Shown here piece by piece: positions 11,401-24,043 of a stretch of DNA of 64,000 bases (position 1 is the stretch's first letter; each line of letters begins with the position of its first letter). The DNA is taken from contig JARVKI010000098.1 in NCBI GenBank assembly GCA_036674765.1, positions 86,822 through 150,821 on the forward strand, in the 5' to 3' direction. The notes beneath the pieces were generated by a model. It had not been told where the DNA came from. It made no database searches and was given only the letters and a program-made list of their open reading frames with translations. The stretch comes from Seiridium cupressi. Its lineage: Eukaryota; Ascomycota; Sordariomycetes; Amphisphaeriales; Sporocadaceae. The position numbers and the translations under genes were made by a program.

Positions 11401-13190
11401 TGGATTTACCGACTTTCGCTTGCGAGGACCCAGCGTCTTACAGTGGCGCGTCACTACTAATTCTGGCTCTGCATGGACCCGCAGGAGTGCTAGCGCGTCG
11501 AGATATTAGCGGCTGCAATTAGCCTCTGCGAAGTCGATCTTCCTCGAGATTTCTGGACAGTCTGTTCTGGTGACAGTCCTCCTGACTGGCAGGTCCGAGT
11601 TTCTATGCCCTGATGGGGATCCGTCAAACACGCTATTGGTTCAGATGACTTGTCTGCGCTTCAACTCTATCGCGACTCAGTTCGGACTGCTGCAGAGCCT
11701 AGGTAAAACTTATCGAGAGCAGTCAGTCCGACTCAGAATGATCATTGTGATGAGAGGGATTGCAGAGAATGACTTCAGCTTCATGCGAGAGCGAATTCAA
11801 ACGTCTACCGTCTTCATGATCTTCGAGTCGGTGGCGGCACAGTTGCAGGGTATCGTTCAATCGGTTATGCTTGTTAATCTTCTGATGAACAACGAGGAGA
11901 GACGACATGCGCCAGACTAGAGGTGCGGACGCAGCATTGACAGTCCGGAACCCGGGATCAACCCAGGCAGAGCGCCATTCTGGCTCTTTAGTCAAGGTTT
12001 CATGTTGGGAAGGCCTGCTCGCATTTGAGCATGATTCTCCACCGGGGACAGAGCTCACTCAGCAGTTCAGTTCAAGGCTGAGTTCGACTTCCGCCAGTAC
12101 GAGTCGTTGACCGGTCACAGGGAAACATGCCTGCTAAATGACGAAGAGCCCTTGCAGTTCCTGTGAATCCACAAAGTGAGTTGTTGCGCTTGCACCTGCG
12201 AAACTACATAAAGTGTGCCCGTGTAATTCCCATTTGGTTCCGGAAGCCTGCTGTTGAGACATTGTACATGCACTATTCCATGTGGCGACGACCGGGTACC
12301 TTGGTAATGATGTGCATCCACAATCCTTGCTTGCGTCTTCTGATGTAACACCAAGAACTGTCTGGAACAGGCCCGGAAATACACAAGCCAGAAGTAGTAG
12401 TAAGCCTGGTACCGTAGTATGATGCTAGTCCACTAACATAGGGTCAAGCATGATTCTAGAACTACAAGGCAAAGGCGCTACTCCCCAAGATATCGGTCGG
12501 ACGGATGAGGTCTGTAGCTCATGTCCAAGCACGGAAATCACAGTCATAACGCGATGCGAAGTGTGTTTATAGAGAAAAGAGAAATCGCATCTGTACTAAA
12601 TGCGATTCTTTAAATTAGATTATACTTTGTGATCGAAATGTCGCAATACTATTACTTCCCCATCTGCGTCGAGCTATTTTTTTTTAGCTGGTCCACTGAT
12701 CGCTTTCGCCCCAGCGTCCGCATTGCTCCAGTGCCCCTCACTCCAGGTGCCAGCGGGACTCTGACCCGTGCCACTGCCCACTAAAGTCAACGGTTCGACT
12801 ACTGGAGACCGGGAAATTTTGCAATCACCATGTCCGAATTCTTATCTGCAGTCTTGCAGATGCAGCACAATTTATCTGTTGCTGTCCCTGCGTCCACCCT
12901 TCTCTGTTGCACATCCAGCAAACCTGCATTCTTTTCCCATGCTGATTCGGTGGCTTGCTTGATAACGGACGACAAAGACTTCAGGCACATCATTCCCTTC
13001 CGACCCCTCAACTTAGATATTTTAAAAGTACTTGCACCCAACAACTTGCTCCACTTCGCCCAAGCACATATTAGAGAGACTGCAACACCTGAAGCTCGCC
13101 TCACATCGGAGAGGTCATTACACTTTCCCACATTTCTAGCTTCAGGTTGTTGAAACGGCTGTCGTAAGATAGATACTCATTTGCGAAGCA
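8467..13190. other. Long region without a recognisable gene
   Basis: Over 4.7 kb I find only short or moderate open frames with no motif (largest: 10673-11182 on plus, 10622-11074 and 9803-10195 on minus). They overlap on both strands and lack plausible splice partners. The composition is balanced rather than AT-rich, so this is not a typical RIP-degraded repeat block. The final ~400 bases, with a T-tract near 12676-12687, should contain the promoter of the MFS transporter. Confidence 0.4.
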
Positions 13191-14903
13191 ATGGTCCTAA
13201 CCAAGCAGAGATCGCCTCGAAACCCCGATGACTTCCCAACCCTTCAACTCTTCCTTCTAGGTGAGTATTCTCTTGCTGATTGGTTCCGGCCAAACCAGTG
13301 CTGACTAGTTCTCCAGCCATCGTCCGTCTTGCAGAGCCGATTGCCCTGACGTCCATATTTCCCTATGCCTGGTCGCTGGTCAAGCGGTTCAAGATCGGCA
13401 ACGAGCAAGATGCCTCGTTCTACGCCGGTCTGCTCATATCGGCCTTTGCCCTAGCTGAAGCGTCAATGGGCATGTACTGGGGCGGTCTTTCCGACCGCGT
13501 GGGTAGAAAGCCTGTCTTATTACTCGGGTGCGTTGGTACCATGTTCAGCTTGATATTGGTTGGCTTCGCCACCAACATCTGGGTGGCTCTCATCGGCCGG
13601 GCCGTCGGTGGTTTTCTGAATGGCAACATCGGCGTCATCCAGACTATGGTCAGCGAGCTCTGCACAAAGAAAGAGCATGAACGTAGGTCTTGAAATCTCC
13701 CGACCTTGGGAAACAATTCTGACGTTCTCAGCCCGCGCTTATGCGGTTATGCCATTCGTATGGTCGATCGGCACCATCATTGGACCCAGTATCGGAGGCA
13801 TCTTCGCAGAGCCTCACAAATCCTTTCCCGATACATTCCCCAAGGGCGGCTTCTTCGATGTGTTTCCTTACCTTCTGCCGAACCTCATTTGCGCGGCTCT
13901 GTTGCTCCTCAGCATCGGCCTAGGATACTTTCTACTTGAAGAGACGCATCCGGACATGGTACCCCGCGTCATGCTTCCCAATGACACCTACCTCTCCGCC
14001 GAAACGCCCCTGTTGGAGACGTCCGACGCCATGAAGCAGCCAGCTGTCGATATTCGCGCCGAGACATACGGCACTTTCAGGACCAGGAATAGTGCGGATC
14101 TTACCCGTGACATGCCGTGTCCAAAGCAACCCGGGAAAGGTGCCGAGGTCACCATCTTCACCAAAAGGATTGTCGCTCTCATTGTCGCACTCTCGATCTT
14201 CACGTACCATTCGATGACCTACGATCACCTGTTGCCTATTTTCTTCGAAGACGATAAGATGCCAATGAAGTCTCTTTCGGAAGCCGGGGTCTTCTCCTCG
14301 ATCAACCCATTCTATTCTCCGGGTGGACTTGGATTGTCCATGCAATCAGTGGGCGTAATCATGGCCTTCAACGGACTCATCGCCCTTTTCGTCCAGGCTG
14401 TTGTCTTCCCAATTGCGGCATCATTGATTGGGGTATTTCGACTGTTCATCTTGGTCACCGTCCTCCACCCGATCGCCTACCTCGTCATGCCGATGCTACT
14501 CCACGTTCCAGAGCCTATGTTATACCCGGCCATCTACTTTTGCTTGACGATTCGAAACATCCTTTCAATCATTCTCTATCCATTGCTGCTTATTCTTATC
14601 AAGGATGCAACGCCTTGTCCCACCGTACTCGGCAAAGTCAATGGTCTAGCGGCAAGTGCCGGAGCTGCATGCAGGATGATTGCGCCTCCGGTTGCAGGCT
14701 ATCTTTATATGCTGGGAAGCCGACAAGACTTTACCGCATTGGCTTGGTACGGCAGCGCAATCATTGCGGCGGTTGGAGCGATTCAATGTTTCGCGGTGAA
14801 GCGTGTGAAGAACGACGATGTGGCGGAGGAAATCGAGGATGATGCACGAAGGACATCAAACCATGTTGCAACCATCTTCGAGGTGCCCGAGGAGGAGAGA
14901 TAA
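13191..14903 (+). CDS. MFS transporter, DHA1 / ZIF-like subfamily
   Basis: Three exons, 13191-13260, 13317-13682 and 13732-14903, give 535 aa. The joins read LQLFLL-A-IVRLAEPIAL and EHE-P-RAYAVMPFVW, both in phase. The N-terminal half shows the major facilitator motif A, GGLSDRVGRKPVLLLG, between the second and third membrane helices, and an RAVGGFLNGNIGVIQTM helix. PFVWSIGTIIGPSIGG follows. A central cytosolic loop (about residues 240-310) separates the two six-helix bundles. The family includes fungal drug:H+ antiporters and relatives of plant zinc-induced facilitators. The substrate is unknown and no neighbour gives a clue. The gene looks intact. The introns are 56 and 49 bases. Confidence 0.85.
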
Positions 14904-16525
14904 AACGACAATGAACCCGGGTTGTTTTGACTGCGACCACCCGCGACTTGCAGAAAAGGGTAGACGGATATGGCGCAACAATGATAGATGCAGGGCAGCG
15001 CGCTAGGCAGAGTGGTGCAACCACCGTACGTTGGCGTTTTGCACGAAGATTTGATTGTTTTATACGGCGTTCTGCAGCAGCTTTGCTAGGTCTGGGAAAA
15101 GTTGATTTTGATTTGGCTGAAAGATACCCTCTATTGGTGTGCCGGTTCTTATAGAGGTTATTTTATTTACGGGAAATACTAGAAAGGGCACATCCGTTCC
15201 ATCCAGATGTATCGAGATGGCGCTTGGGTTTATAGAAGAGCTAGACTAGACGGAGAATCAAACGAACCAGGGCGAAATGGAGAGCTGGCCGCTTATTTCA
15301 GGTGCTGGAGGACACGATAAAGACAGCTTCCAAGCAGCACCACGCCAGCATCCGGAAGCGAAGAGAAGATGGCGTAAACCATTCGGCAAGTGAATAAAAT
15401 AACCAGACGTACCCAGTGACACAGTTAAGTTCCTTCGTGGATGGGAACTTTCAGTTCGGTGTGATATGTATTCTACGTTCAATCATCTGGCGTTATACAC
15501 AGCAAGAAGATCGGTATCGTAAAACGATTGTAACTCGAAGTGGGTAATACCTGACACTTGACTTTGATATACGTTCCAGAGCTAAGTCGGTCAGTTTGAG
15601 CAGTCTTGTAGAGATTACTCATTACACAGGCAAGTTGATTGGCGCTCATCTAAACTCTGAACCTCGCTGACATCCGTTAGCTTCCGGGATCTCAAAACTG
15701 TATAAGGAGGCTAAGCAGCCTAGCTACTGAGTTGCGGTATACATGGGCATTGGCAGAGTGCCGGCTCGAGTGTCGAAGGTGCTGTTGAATATTTCATGAG
15801 GATTATGAACTCAACCGCGACCTCGGTTCTACCTATGCCTGGGGACTTTGCAATAAGACAACCCCAGTCATCTTATCTGTATTTGAGCTGGACCGATCTG
15901 GATCGATCTGGATCTGATTGAGATGAATAATGCGGATGACGCTCGGCCACTTTTCGAAAGCTCCCATTCGCGACGCAAGCACAACAGCAGCCTCTAGTAT
16001 TTCACATTCGTTTCCTACCCACCAACCAAATTATCATTCCTTGACCGGTAAAAGCATCCAGCCTATTTGAAAGCCTGTATCTCAGTCCTTATAGAGCATC
16101 ATTGACGAAGTGACACCTTGTCTGTGTCTTGACCCCGCACTTCAGATTACTGCATCCGCATCTATGGGCACAGTCAGAAATGGATCACGTGGAGGGGAAT
16201 GGGGTTAACTAGCATGCCACGGTGGTGGGTTCATTCATTAACAAATACATTCGGGCACGTTAACCACAGAAAATATACGCTCTTCCTGGGATTGATGCAC
16301 TCAGTCTTTTGCTTTCACGAGGCTTCAGGTTTCAGAGTGGCGTTGCTGCCTAAAGACAATCTTCAGCCGCACATATGTCCAACCGATGATTTGCGTCGCT
16401 CAACTCATTGACCGCAATCACGGTGGGATATCAAGAGCAGCGCGAAACTAAGACTGGCGTGAAGCTTCTGGTTCGGTTTGAGGCTATATGCTTGGAGACA
16501 GACAGATACAGCATAAAAAAACAAC
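14904..16525. other. Intergenic region
   Basis: I see no gene here. Near 15894-15915 there is a short direct reiteration of a GATCTGGATC-like unit. Open frames are short and unsupported. Confidence 0.4.
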
Positions 16526-18284
16526 ATGAGAGAATTGACAGATGCAGACTTTGCTTCAAACCCACTTGGGGGACCAGCGTTCTTCGAGGCTGTGGTTGAT
16601 GACCAGGTATGACCGACGCACTTTCCGTAAGAGAGGTTGGGCTGACATACAATCACCAGGGAGGACGAGAAACACGGCATGGTCCAGTGGATTGGTCTGA
16701 TGTCGAGGACTGGCTAAATCTCACCGTATGTGCAAGGAGTGAACAAGCCGCAGCCTACCTCTGACTCTGCATAGGGGGCCCAAGAATTCCCGGAGGTGTC
16801 TCAAACCCCGAGCCAGGGTCGGGTTTCACTTCGAATCCTGTGAGTTTTCCTTATCGTCTGTCTATGATAATACTAAACTAGGGAGTCACATACCGCTCGG
16901 AACGACTGCGGAAAGAATAAATATGAATAGAGACACCTGGACAAATGTGTCTTCACAATTCGAACTCCACAAATCAACGGCGGAGGTCTTCCTGGATAAT
17001 AATGGTGCCTTTGGATTTTATTCTTACAGGGCGGCTGCCATCCCTCACGCTGTGGAGCGCATCAGTAAGGTCTCCTGGAATGCAAGAATATTAGTTCACC
17101 ACAGACTGATATCATCAAAGAACTCGTTATCAAGGTCGCTAACAAGATTACAATTGGATATGAAGCGCTTTCCGTGGTATTCGACCTCTCTAACTTGACC
17201 ATCCGAGCGGTAATGCATGGCGCAATGCCGGCACAATGGGATTCATTTATACGAATCTTAGATGACTGTCTTCATTTATGCCGCCATCCTTTACTACTCC
17301 CTACGCTCATCTTCGTGACTCATAGGCGGAATATCGAGCGTTACAGAAAACACATTGACGCTGCAATCCACCAGCTGGAGCGAGACACCGGATTCGGCGT
17401 CGCTGGCTTTTTGATAACCGCTGAAGACCATATTCCCGCGCAACATGTTTTTAAACTTGATTCAGCTCTGATCAAGCTTCAATCACAACAGACGGAGCTG
17501 GCTATCCTCAGCAGTATCTCGCGATTCAGCGAGAAACTTGCAGACTTTTTACTAATTACCATCACCAAACTCGACCAAGCACTTCGAACCTCTGACCATG
17601 ACTCGATCGTACATCTGGAAGACGAGATACTGCACATGCTCGAACTGCCGCACAACCAGGCACAACTTGCGCTGAGTCAAATACAGTCTCTCAAGGAGCG
17701 ATTGCAAAGCCAAACCGATCTGGTACGTACCCACACCGTCCCGTCATTCCTACCTAACTGTCAAACTCTGTATAGATATTCAATTTGATATCATCCGAAG
17801 AAAATAAAATCAGCCGATTAGTCGCTGAAGAAAGCGCCAAGGTTGCCGTCGCGAGTAGACGAGATAGCGTGGCAATGAAAACGGTGGCGGTCCTCACCAT
17901 GATCTTCCTACCTGGCACGTTTGTAGCCGTGGGTCCTCCCCTGCGATACGAAAGTTCAGAACAAATGTTAAAAGATTCTAGGCTTTCCTGAGTATGCCAC
18001 TGTTCGAATGGAATGTTGAGACGGGAGGATATCCGTCTTCCACATCGTTCCAGTGGATATACTGGGTTATCACACTACCCCTGACAATTGCATTGATGGT
18101 CGGTTGGCGTGTGTGGTGGAGAATGGAGGAAAGATCGTGGAGCTCCGAACTGGAAGAGGCAAAGCAGCAGAATCGGCATAGGCTTTCGACGTCAACTCGC
18201 AGTGGGCAGGAACTGACACAAATGTCGTCAGATCAGACGTTTAGCAGTTTACGTGCCCGAAACTTAGTGGCCCGTGGGTTCTAG
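16526..18284 (+). CDS. CorA-like two-helix membrane protein
   Basis: I reconstruct seven exons: 16526-16606, 16660-16725, 16785-16839, 16882-17064, 17121-17722, 17776-17928 and 17982-18284, giving 480 aa with every junction in phase. The third acceptor (CCCAAG) is less canonical than a nearby CATAG, but only the former keeps the frame into WSHIPLG. A large soluble N-terminal domain is followed by a long helical region, SRRDSVAMKTVAV, then helix TM1 ending FLPGTFVA, a short loop, and TM2 (WIYWVITLPLTIALMVGW). This is the CorA metal-transporter topology seen in many fungal CorA-like proteins. The Gly-Met-Asn selectivity motif expected after TM1 is absent; the position reads LSMPLFEWN. Transport of Mg2+ is therefore uncertain. 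No lesion is visible. Confidence 0.75.
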
Positions 18285-18636
18285 AAGAACGGTTTCTGCC
18301 CTGAATGCTCCATATTGACGAGTGTTCCCTGATACTAAGGAGAACCTTCAATGCCTTGAATACGCCCAAAACGTCCTATAGCTTTAATGGGCTGTCAGAC
18401 TTGGCGGCGAATGCGCTGTTGAGTCAAGCCGCCGTCTGCCCTTGGAGATGTGTATTCAGAGGCGAACCGTCAGAGATGGTTGCATAGCGACGGGGACAGA
18501 TGAGTCTATAGTACGGGGCGTCTGATGCTGACACAAATTGGATAGCATTGTAGATGTGTTATTATGGGCCCGACAATATCAACGTATAACAACAATTTGA
18601 TACCAAGACGCCAAATTGGGTTGCTTCACTCATAAT
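18285..18636. other. Spacer between CorA-like gene and tyrosinase pseudogene
   Basis: I see no coding sequence. The two flanking units converge here. Confidence 0.4.
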
Positions 18637-19650
18637 CTAATCATCGTCAGGATAAATATACTCGGAGCATACAGCCGCTCCGCCCACGTCCATAACGTCA
18701 ATAACCGTGTCATTAGCCTTGGTGTTAGCTTAGCGTTGTAGAGAACATGGTTCAAGGTTGTAATATTGCCGCTATTATCACTGAAGTAGTCCGCAAATGC
18801 GGTATTGAGCTCGGGAAGGTTGCTACCCTGAATATAGCTCTCTCGCGGTATATTGCGACCACCCGTATCCGTCAAGCGGCTGTCCAAGTCCTCTAATCAC
18901 CATTTCCACCACTGGGCATCGAGCCAGGTGCTTATGCTTTTACCAACAATGGTTATGGTATAGTGTGCACTATGCTGTTACGCACTGGTGTAGATAGAAG
19001 AGCTGATCTCCCGATGAAAACACGAAGTCGACCATTAGACCACTCACGCCTCCCTGAGCAGCATTATGCGGACTGCCATGCTGAGCTATACTTGCTTATT
19101 GCCAGGCAGGTGTCCATATTACTCTGGCTCGCTTACTGTAGCTGGTTTCTATTGATGGAACGGGTGATGCAGTACACGGTGGGCTCCACGCCGAGGCGCT
19201 TGAGATGGAGAGTAGCGTTTGCAAACGGGCCCGTGGTAATACAATTCTCCCAGTGGCCACCGAAGGCAGTGTCTTTAACTACATCGTCCTTAATAAGATC
19301 GTCCGGCGCTACAACGACCGTCTCGCCCCAGTATGGAATCGGCCTAGCATAGCTACACTCGTTACGGAGTAGGTTTACATGAATGCGTACGTAGCAACGG
19401 TGCCATGGAAAGAATTGGCCTTACTTGATTCAGAATCGTGGAGACAGGTGTTAGTAAGTGCCTTGGAAATTAACTGCTTGAATACCACGGTATCGTAACT
19501 GGTGCACAGGGATTTCCAAGCCCAACAAATCCATCAGTTGATAGGCAGGCCCAGAAATGTCTAGCACCTTTCAATGCACATTGTGTCCCAAGCGTTACAC
19601 TCGCGCACACAACCCACGGAGTCAAGCGATCTCAACATATTTAGAGTTAT
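18637..19650 (-). pseudogene. Tyrosinase (copper oxidase) pseudogene
   Basis: Minus-strand translation, switching frames, recovers successive landmarks of a fungal tyrosinase in the right order. First comes a segment like the CuA region (SFHGTVATYAFM, then a stop and TYS; CSYARPIPYW). GGHWENCITTGPFANATLHL follows. The CuB region reads HNAAQGGVSGLMVDFVFSS then GDQLFYLHQ, where the second His of the usual HH pair is Gln. DAQWWKW, SRLTDTGGRNIPRES, NITTLNHVLYN and the C-terminal block DVMDVGGAAVCSEY come next, ending at a stop at 18637-18639. Several frame changes and in-frame stops (for example in the CuA region and after NRNQLQ) break it. Tyrosinases oxidise phenols and often serve pigment or secondary metabolism. 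The N-terminal boundary near 19650 is approximate. Confidence 0.8.
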
Positions 19651-21959
19651 GTTCGAGTGACATAAGGCAAGTTAAGTAACTAACTGTCAGTGATAATTCA
19701 TTACCTACACCTACGAATGGTATGGTGACGATGCTTAGTAGAATGCCCGTCTTGTACAGTAATCATACGGCTTGATAAAATATATGGCTGAATATATGGC
19801 CAAAAAGGGTCTACTTTAAACCAACATCTCAATAGGCAGGCGAGTTTTAGAGACGGAGACCTGAGTGATCGTCCACGTGGACATTTCCACACGCGATGGA
19901 TGTATCGGAATGTACACATACTGCCGCTGTCGAAATGGTGTGACGTTGCCTGTCGTTGAGCACCACTCGACTCTGACCTTTGCTTTTTACTAGCGGCTTG
20001 AACGCTTGTCAATTCTCTGAATCAACTGCCTCAAGTCGGCCTCGTCCATGGCCCTAAGCCCCAAACGGTTGTTCCAGGCCAGATCTCGAAACTCAGTACC
20101 GCCGTATCCCTTTCCATACATCATCTGGAAAAAGTAGGACATGGTCTTCGTTCTTACACCTAGAAGGGCCACATTTCGAATAGGTACCACCATTTTCGTT
20201 GGATATCTAGGTTGGTTGAGTGGTTCGACCGACGCTCCAGGTTGGCCAAATGCTCTATTTAGGAGAGAACAAGCACCGGTGTGAAGCCTACCAATAAGGC
20301 TATGAATCGTAATACACGAGTGAGATTATTAGTCATCTCAATCCTTTTCGCGGCTCGGCGATATATTAAGCCGATAGAGTGTGCTATAAGCCAGCTTGCT
20401 TAGATGGTATATCTATCGGGAATCATATTTTTTCTGTACTTATAATATACATTGCAGCGATGACGAGCGTGTAATTTCGCTCCACAAAATCAACACACTT
20501 TTTCATCAGGGGGATTTCTAAGCAAGCCATAATTTGCAGTCATTTACGCGACTACACTCGTTATCGGACGTTCGAAGCACTGGTGGGAGGATATTGGACC
20601 TAATAACTATCTGAAACCGTAACATCATTACCAACCTAATACGTCACTTTGGTACAACGGTCATCTACACCTCAACTAGCACCGTGTGCAGTCAGCTTCG
20701 ATCTGCAGCCTGTTTCATACACAAAGCTTTGTGCTGTAGGTCTACAATCTATTGAGGTGTGATATGACCGATCGTACCACCACACCCATCACAATTGCGG
20801 GGTTTTACGCGAGACGCGAAGATGAAGATGAGTTTACACTGTTTCCCTGTATGTCACATTGTTTTGCCCTGTCCAACTCTATGTTGTGAATGCGGCACTC
20901 GATTCGTATCGCTTCATTGTCCATCTTTTCGAGACTCGAGTGCCAAACTACATGTCGTCATCGGAACAGGCGGATCCTCGACGAATAACGCAAGTCCAAG
21001 ATTAACCAATTGCAGTCCCTCATACGCCGTTACTTATCTATCAAGCTACCACAACTATACAGATCGCACGTGATCTGCAGCCCAAACTAGACCAAGCTGG
21101 CTCCGGCAGCCTTCGTTCGAATCGAGAGGCAGAGGGGACTGGCACGATGCCTCTTAGTATCTCGACCTCCTGGTGGCAAGGTCTGCTCTCATTGATGCGA
21201 CCCAAATGATACTGAACCTCAACTTCATCGTTCACAATTTGGCCCCGATCAAGGATTCCGCGACTAAGCTGATGCTATAGTACTCTTTAAATGATCGTAT
21301 CTAATTCTTAAGCTCACGCTCTTTTTTGTTTCTTTTTTTTCTTTCCAACCGCAGCCGCCTGGCCCAAAACCTAAAGCTTGCCTGCTTAGCCGAGTCTTGC
21401 ATGATTGGCAAGACGACGACTGCGTTAGGATATTGCTGCACCTCTTCCCCGACATGGAAGCGCATGGTACCAAACTCTTCGGTATGCGAACCTATACGGC
21501 CGGATTCACCGGGAACAGCGCCGAATCACAAGAAGCAGCAGCTGCGTACACAGTATTTGCTGATGTGCACCCTGCTTGGAGGCGGCGAGGGGTGCTTGAG
21601 TGATTGGACGGCCTTATTCAAGAAGGCCAATTCTAGATTGAGTATCAGCACATTGAAACAGCCACTCAATTCCGTCTTTTCATTCATGGAGATAGTTCTA
21701 GGTCGAAGCTGCATCACATGTGGCTCAGAGAATGCTACGAGCTTCCATAATAACCAGCTTATCACTGGGCTGTGTCGCTTCCTTGATTATTACTCTGCAG
21801 TCACACTTGCCATGAATCGCTCCAATCCCATTCAAACACAGCCGGACACTCTTGTACATCTCGAGGTAGACATTGGTACTCCAACAGCCGTGAGCAGCCC
21901 CGCGGACGGAGCAAACGTTGAGATTCCGTAGACGCTGACGGTGTGGTTGCTGAAGGAAG
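19651..21959. other. Accessory region without an intact gene
   Basis: Apart from the 97-base repeat copy, I find short open frames only. One minus-strand peptide at 19990-20193 (EFRDLAWNNRLGLRAM, LRQLIQRIDKR) looks coding-like but is not recognised. A 201-codon plus-strand frame at 21326-21931 has no motif. Confidence 0.35.
20582..20678 (+). repeat. 97-base dispersed repeat, copy A
   Basis: This runs from GGTGGGAGGATATTGG to CACCTCAACTA and is nearly identical, same length and same orientation, to copy B at 45459-45555. Differences cluster in a ~20-base internal patch. Flanks outside the unit are unrelated. It is probably a solo fragment of a mobile element; the purine-rich GGTGGGAGGA at one end resembles a polypurine tract next to an LTR, but this is inference. 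Confidence 0.8.
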
Positions 21960-22250
21960 ATCAGTATGTGTCGCCCATCCACGAATCCGATATTGCGGAC
22001 CAAGCCTCTGTCCGCAGGAGCGGGGTGCAACTCCGACGGCTGCCTCCGCACTCACGCAAACGGAGAATGCTCCTGGCGGGTGCGAGGGCGGGGCATTCGG
22101 TGAAGAGATGCTCGGCAGTTTCCGGGTTCCCAGGGACAGTGGGGACAGTCCCGCTGGGCGGGCGGTGCAATGCCCTATCACTGAGGCGTACCGTTCCGCT
22201 CCGGAGGCGGAGAAGCATGGTACATTCTTTCTTGGTGACTAACTAGGCGA
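21960..22250 (-). pseudogene. LINE (non-LTR retrotransposon) 3' fragment, zinc-knuckle region
   Basis: The minus strand reads MLLRLRSGTVRLSDRALHR, which matches the stretch after the reverse transcriptase/RNase H of Tad-like LINEs (LLxLRTGhxxLNxxL). It continues to a C-x2-C zinc knuckle (CPHC) in one frame and NPETAEHLFTECPAL (the H..C half) in the next frame. A single-base shift therefore separates the two halves of one CCHC knuckle. The fragment is preceded by LYDRLV, also typical. No reverse transcriptase core is visible nearby. It is a short dead copy. Confidence 0.65.
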
Positions 22251-23913
22251 TCATATAGTGCGAGTGTGTCGACCAATCCGTCCGAAGAGCGCATCAGGGT
22301 ACGGGGGGTTTTATTTGTGGTTTGCTTCCAGGCCCATGTGCAGCGAAAACTATCCCAACGGAGGGCTCCGTTCTGGCTTGTTGATAATTCCATAGATGGC
22401 CTTCTTGCGATCCCCTTCGGCCTCCGTGTCGGCCATTACATCAGCGCGCATCGCTCCAAGAAATCCATCCCAGCTCCACATAGCGAGGTCAAGCCTTCTA
22501 CTACGCGTCGTATGTGTTCACTCATACATGAAACCCGGCCTGCAGCAATATCACGTTTTTCTTATTTCTCTTTTACAAATAGCGCCTTTGTTGGTTACTC
22601 TTGAAACAAAGGCCCGATAACTTCCGAATTAGAGTTCAACTCGAGTCAGGCACGCCAAAAAAGGATTCCCCCGTTGCTGGGTGCATTAGCAAGTCGCTAG
22701 AAGCATGGAATAAAACTATGACACTAGAGTTGAGTGAATGTCAATCTCCAAGCAGCGCCACAGTCGGAATCGGGCCCCTAGCTTGCTGTGGTTCCCGACT
22801 CCTTACTTGATCTTGATCGGTCGAGGTCTCTATGCTTGAAGGTTGACGTTGCTTTCGCACTCCCCGATCCCTCGAAAGTTATCATGAATATTCATGCGAC
22901 ACAATCCAGAGATGGTTTGGGAAAATGGTCAACTTAGGCACCCATTCCCGCGGCTTCTTCTCCTTGTTTCCTCGGATCCCTAGTTGTGGCTACCTCGCCT
23001 GGCTGGACCAAAGCTAAATCTGCGTTCAGAGTTTTCAATCACGTGCAGGTTTCAGTTACTTAATTGTCAGCTTGACACGATGGAAGTCTTGCACAGTATC
23101 GAACATGCATGAGCCAGTAACTTTTTATACACTTTTGATGGGAAAAGAATTTTGGATTGATAATAGTAGATACTGGATGCCAGAGCCTCATTTCGACATG
23201 ATACTACAGATCGTCATTCTGGGACTTGAAACATCTCGGTGATGAGCATGTTCATGGAAGAAGTCTACAGGTCGTGTCATGACGATGGGGTAACTGCATG
23301 AGTCGATGAGGTAGTGCTAGATTGTTTCGAACGCACTCACCTTAACATGCGCGACCACTAGACTAGCTGCGGTCTTACTGTATTCGAGAGGATCAAGATG
23401 AAGGATATCTCCAGACCCAACACCCAGCATCTAGTACGAGGTTACCTCCGCGGTCTCGCAAGCCGCTGATGTTTGTTCAAATTACGAAAGACATTTGAGC
23501 ATCGTGCATGAGAAGGCCTAGCTTGCATTCTCCAGGTGATCGTGGCAATGCTGCCGGTAGCTCTCTCTAGCATTAGCGTGGTGAACTCTATTAAGAAGGG
23601 ATTTCGGCCAGATCCGTCCGTCGTTGACGCCGAACTAGCCCTACAATCACGTTGTTCTTGGACGAGTTTTATTTCAGAAAACTCTCGGGCACAACGTAGT
23701 TCGGTGCAATACCTAACATGAATTCATCGTGGCGAGAACTAGAAAGTTTCGAGGTGACTGTGCCACACCGATATGCACGAAGCGTCCTTAGCACTCAACA
23801 TCGTGGATCACGACCCTCGTATTCTCGGGAGATCAGCTAACGAGATGTCTGTGTAGGCTTCACAACGGGAGAGGACAGGCGTGAAAAGGTCGCTATTGAA
23901 GTAATACAATTGA
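22251..23913. other. Accessory spacer upstream of the secreted-protein gene
   Basis: I find no supported gene. Part of the left end (22251-22620, minus) could be further LINE sequence, but I see no diagnostic motif. Confidence 0.35.
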
Positions 23914-23921
23914 TATAAATA
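23914..23921 (+). promoter_or_regulatory. TATA box of the small secreted protein gene
   Basis: TATAAATA lies 130 bases upstream of the ATG at 24044. It precedes a CA-rich leader ending in CAATATG, a normal arrangement for a strongly inducible fungal gene. Function is inferred from position. Confidence 0.5.
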
Positions 23922-24043
23922 CCCATGGCCATGTCCTGTCCAGTACGACCATCGTCAACACATTCCACAACACAATCAACACCACTCGACTACGACTCCA
24001 TCTCAACAATTCTTTGAAACAAAGTTTCCATCTCTTATTCAAT

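Noticed and set aside
19990..20193. A coding-like minus-strand peptide next to the tyrosinase pseudogene
   Set aside because: It might be a gene remnant, but I cannot place it in any family or extend it by splicing.
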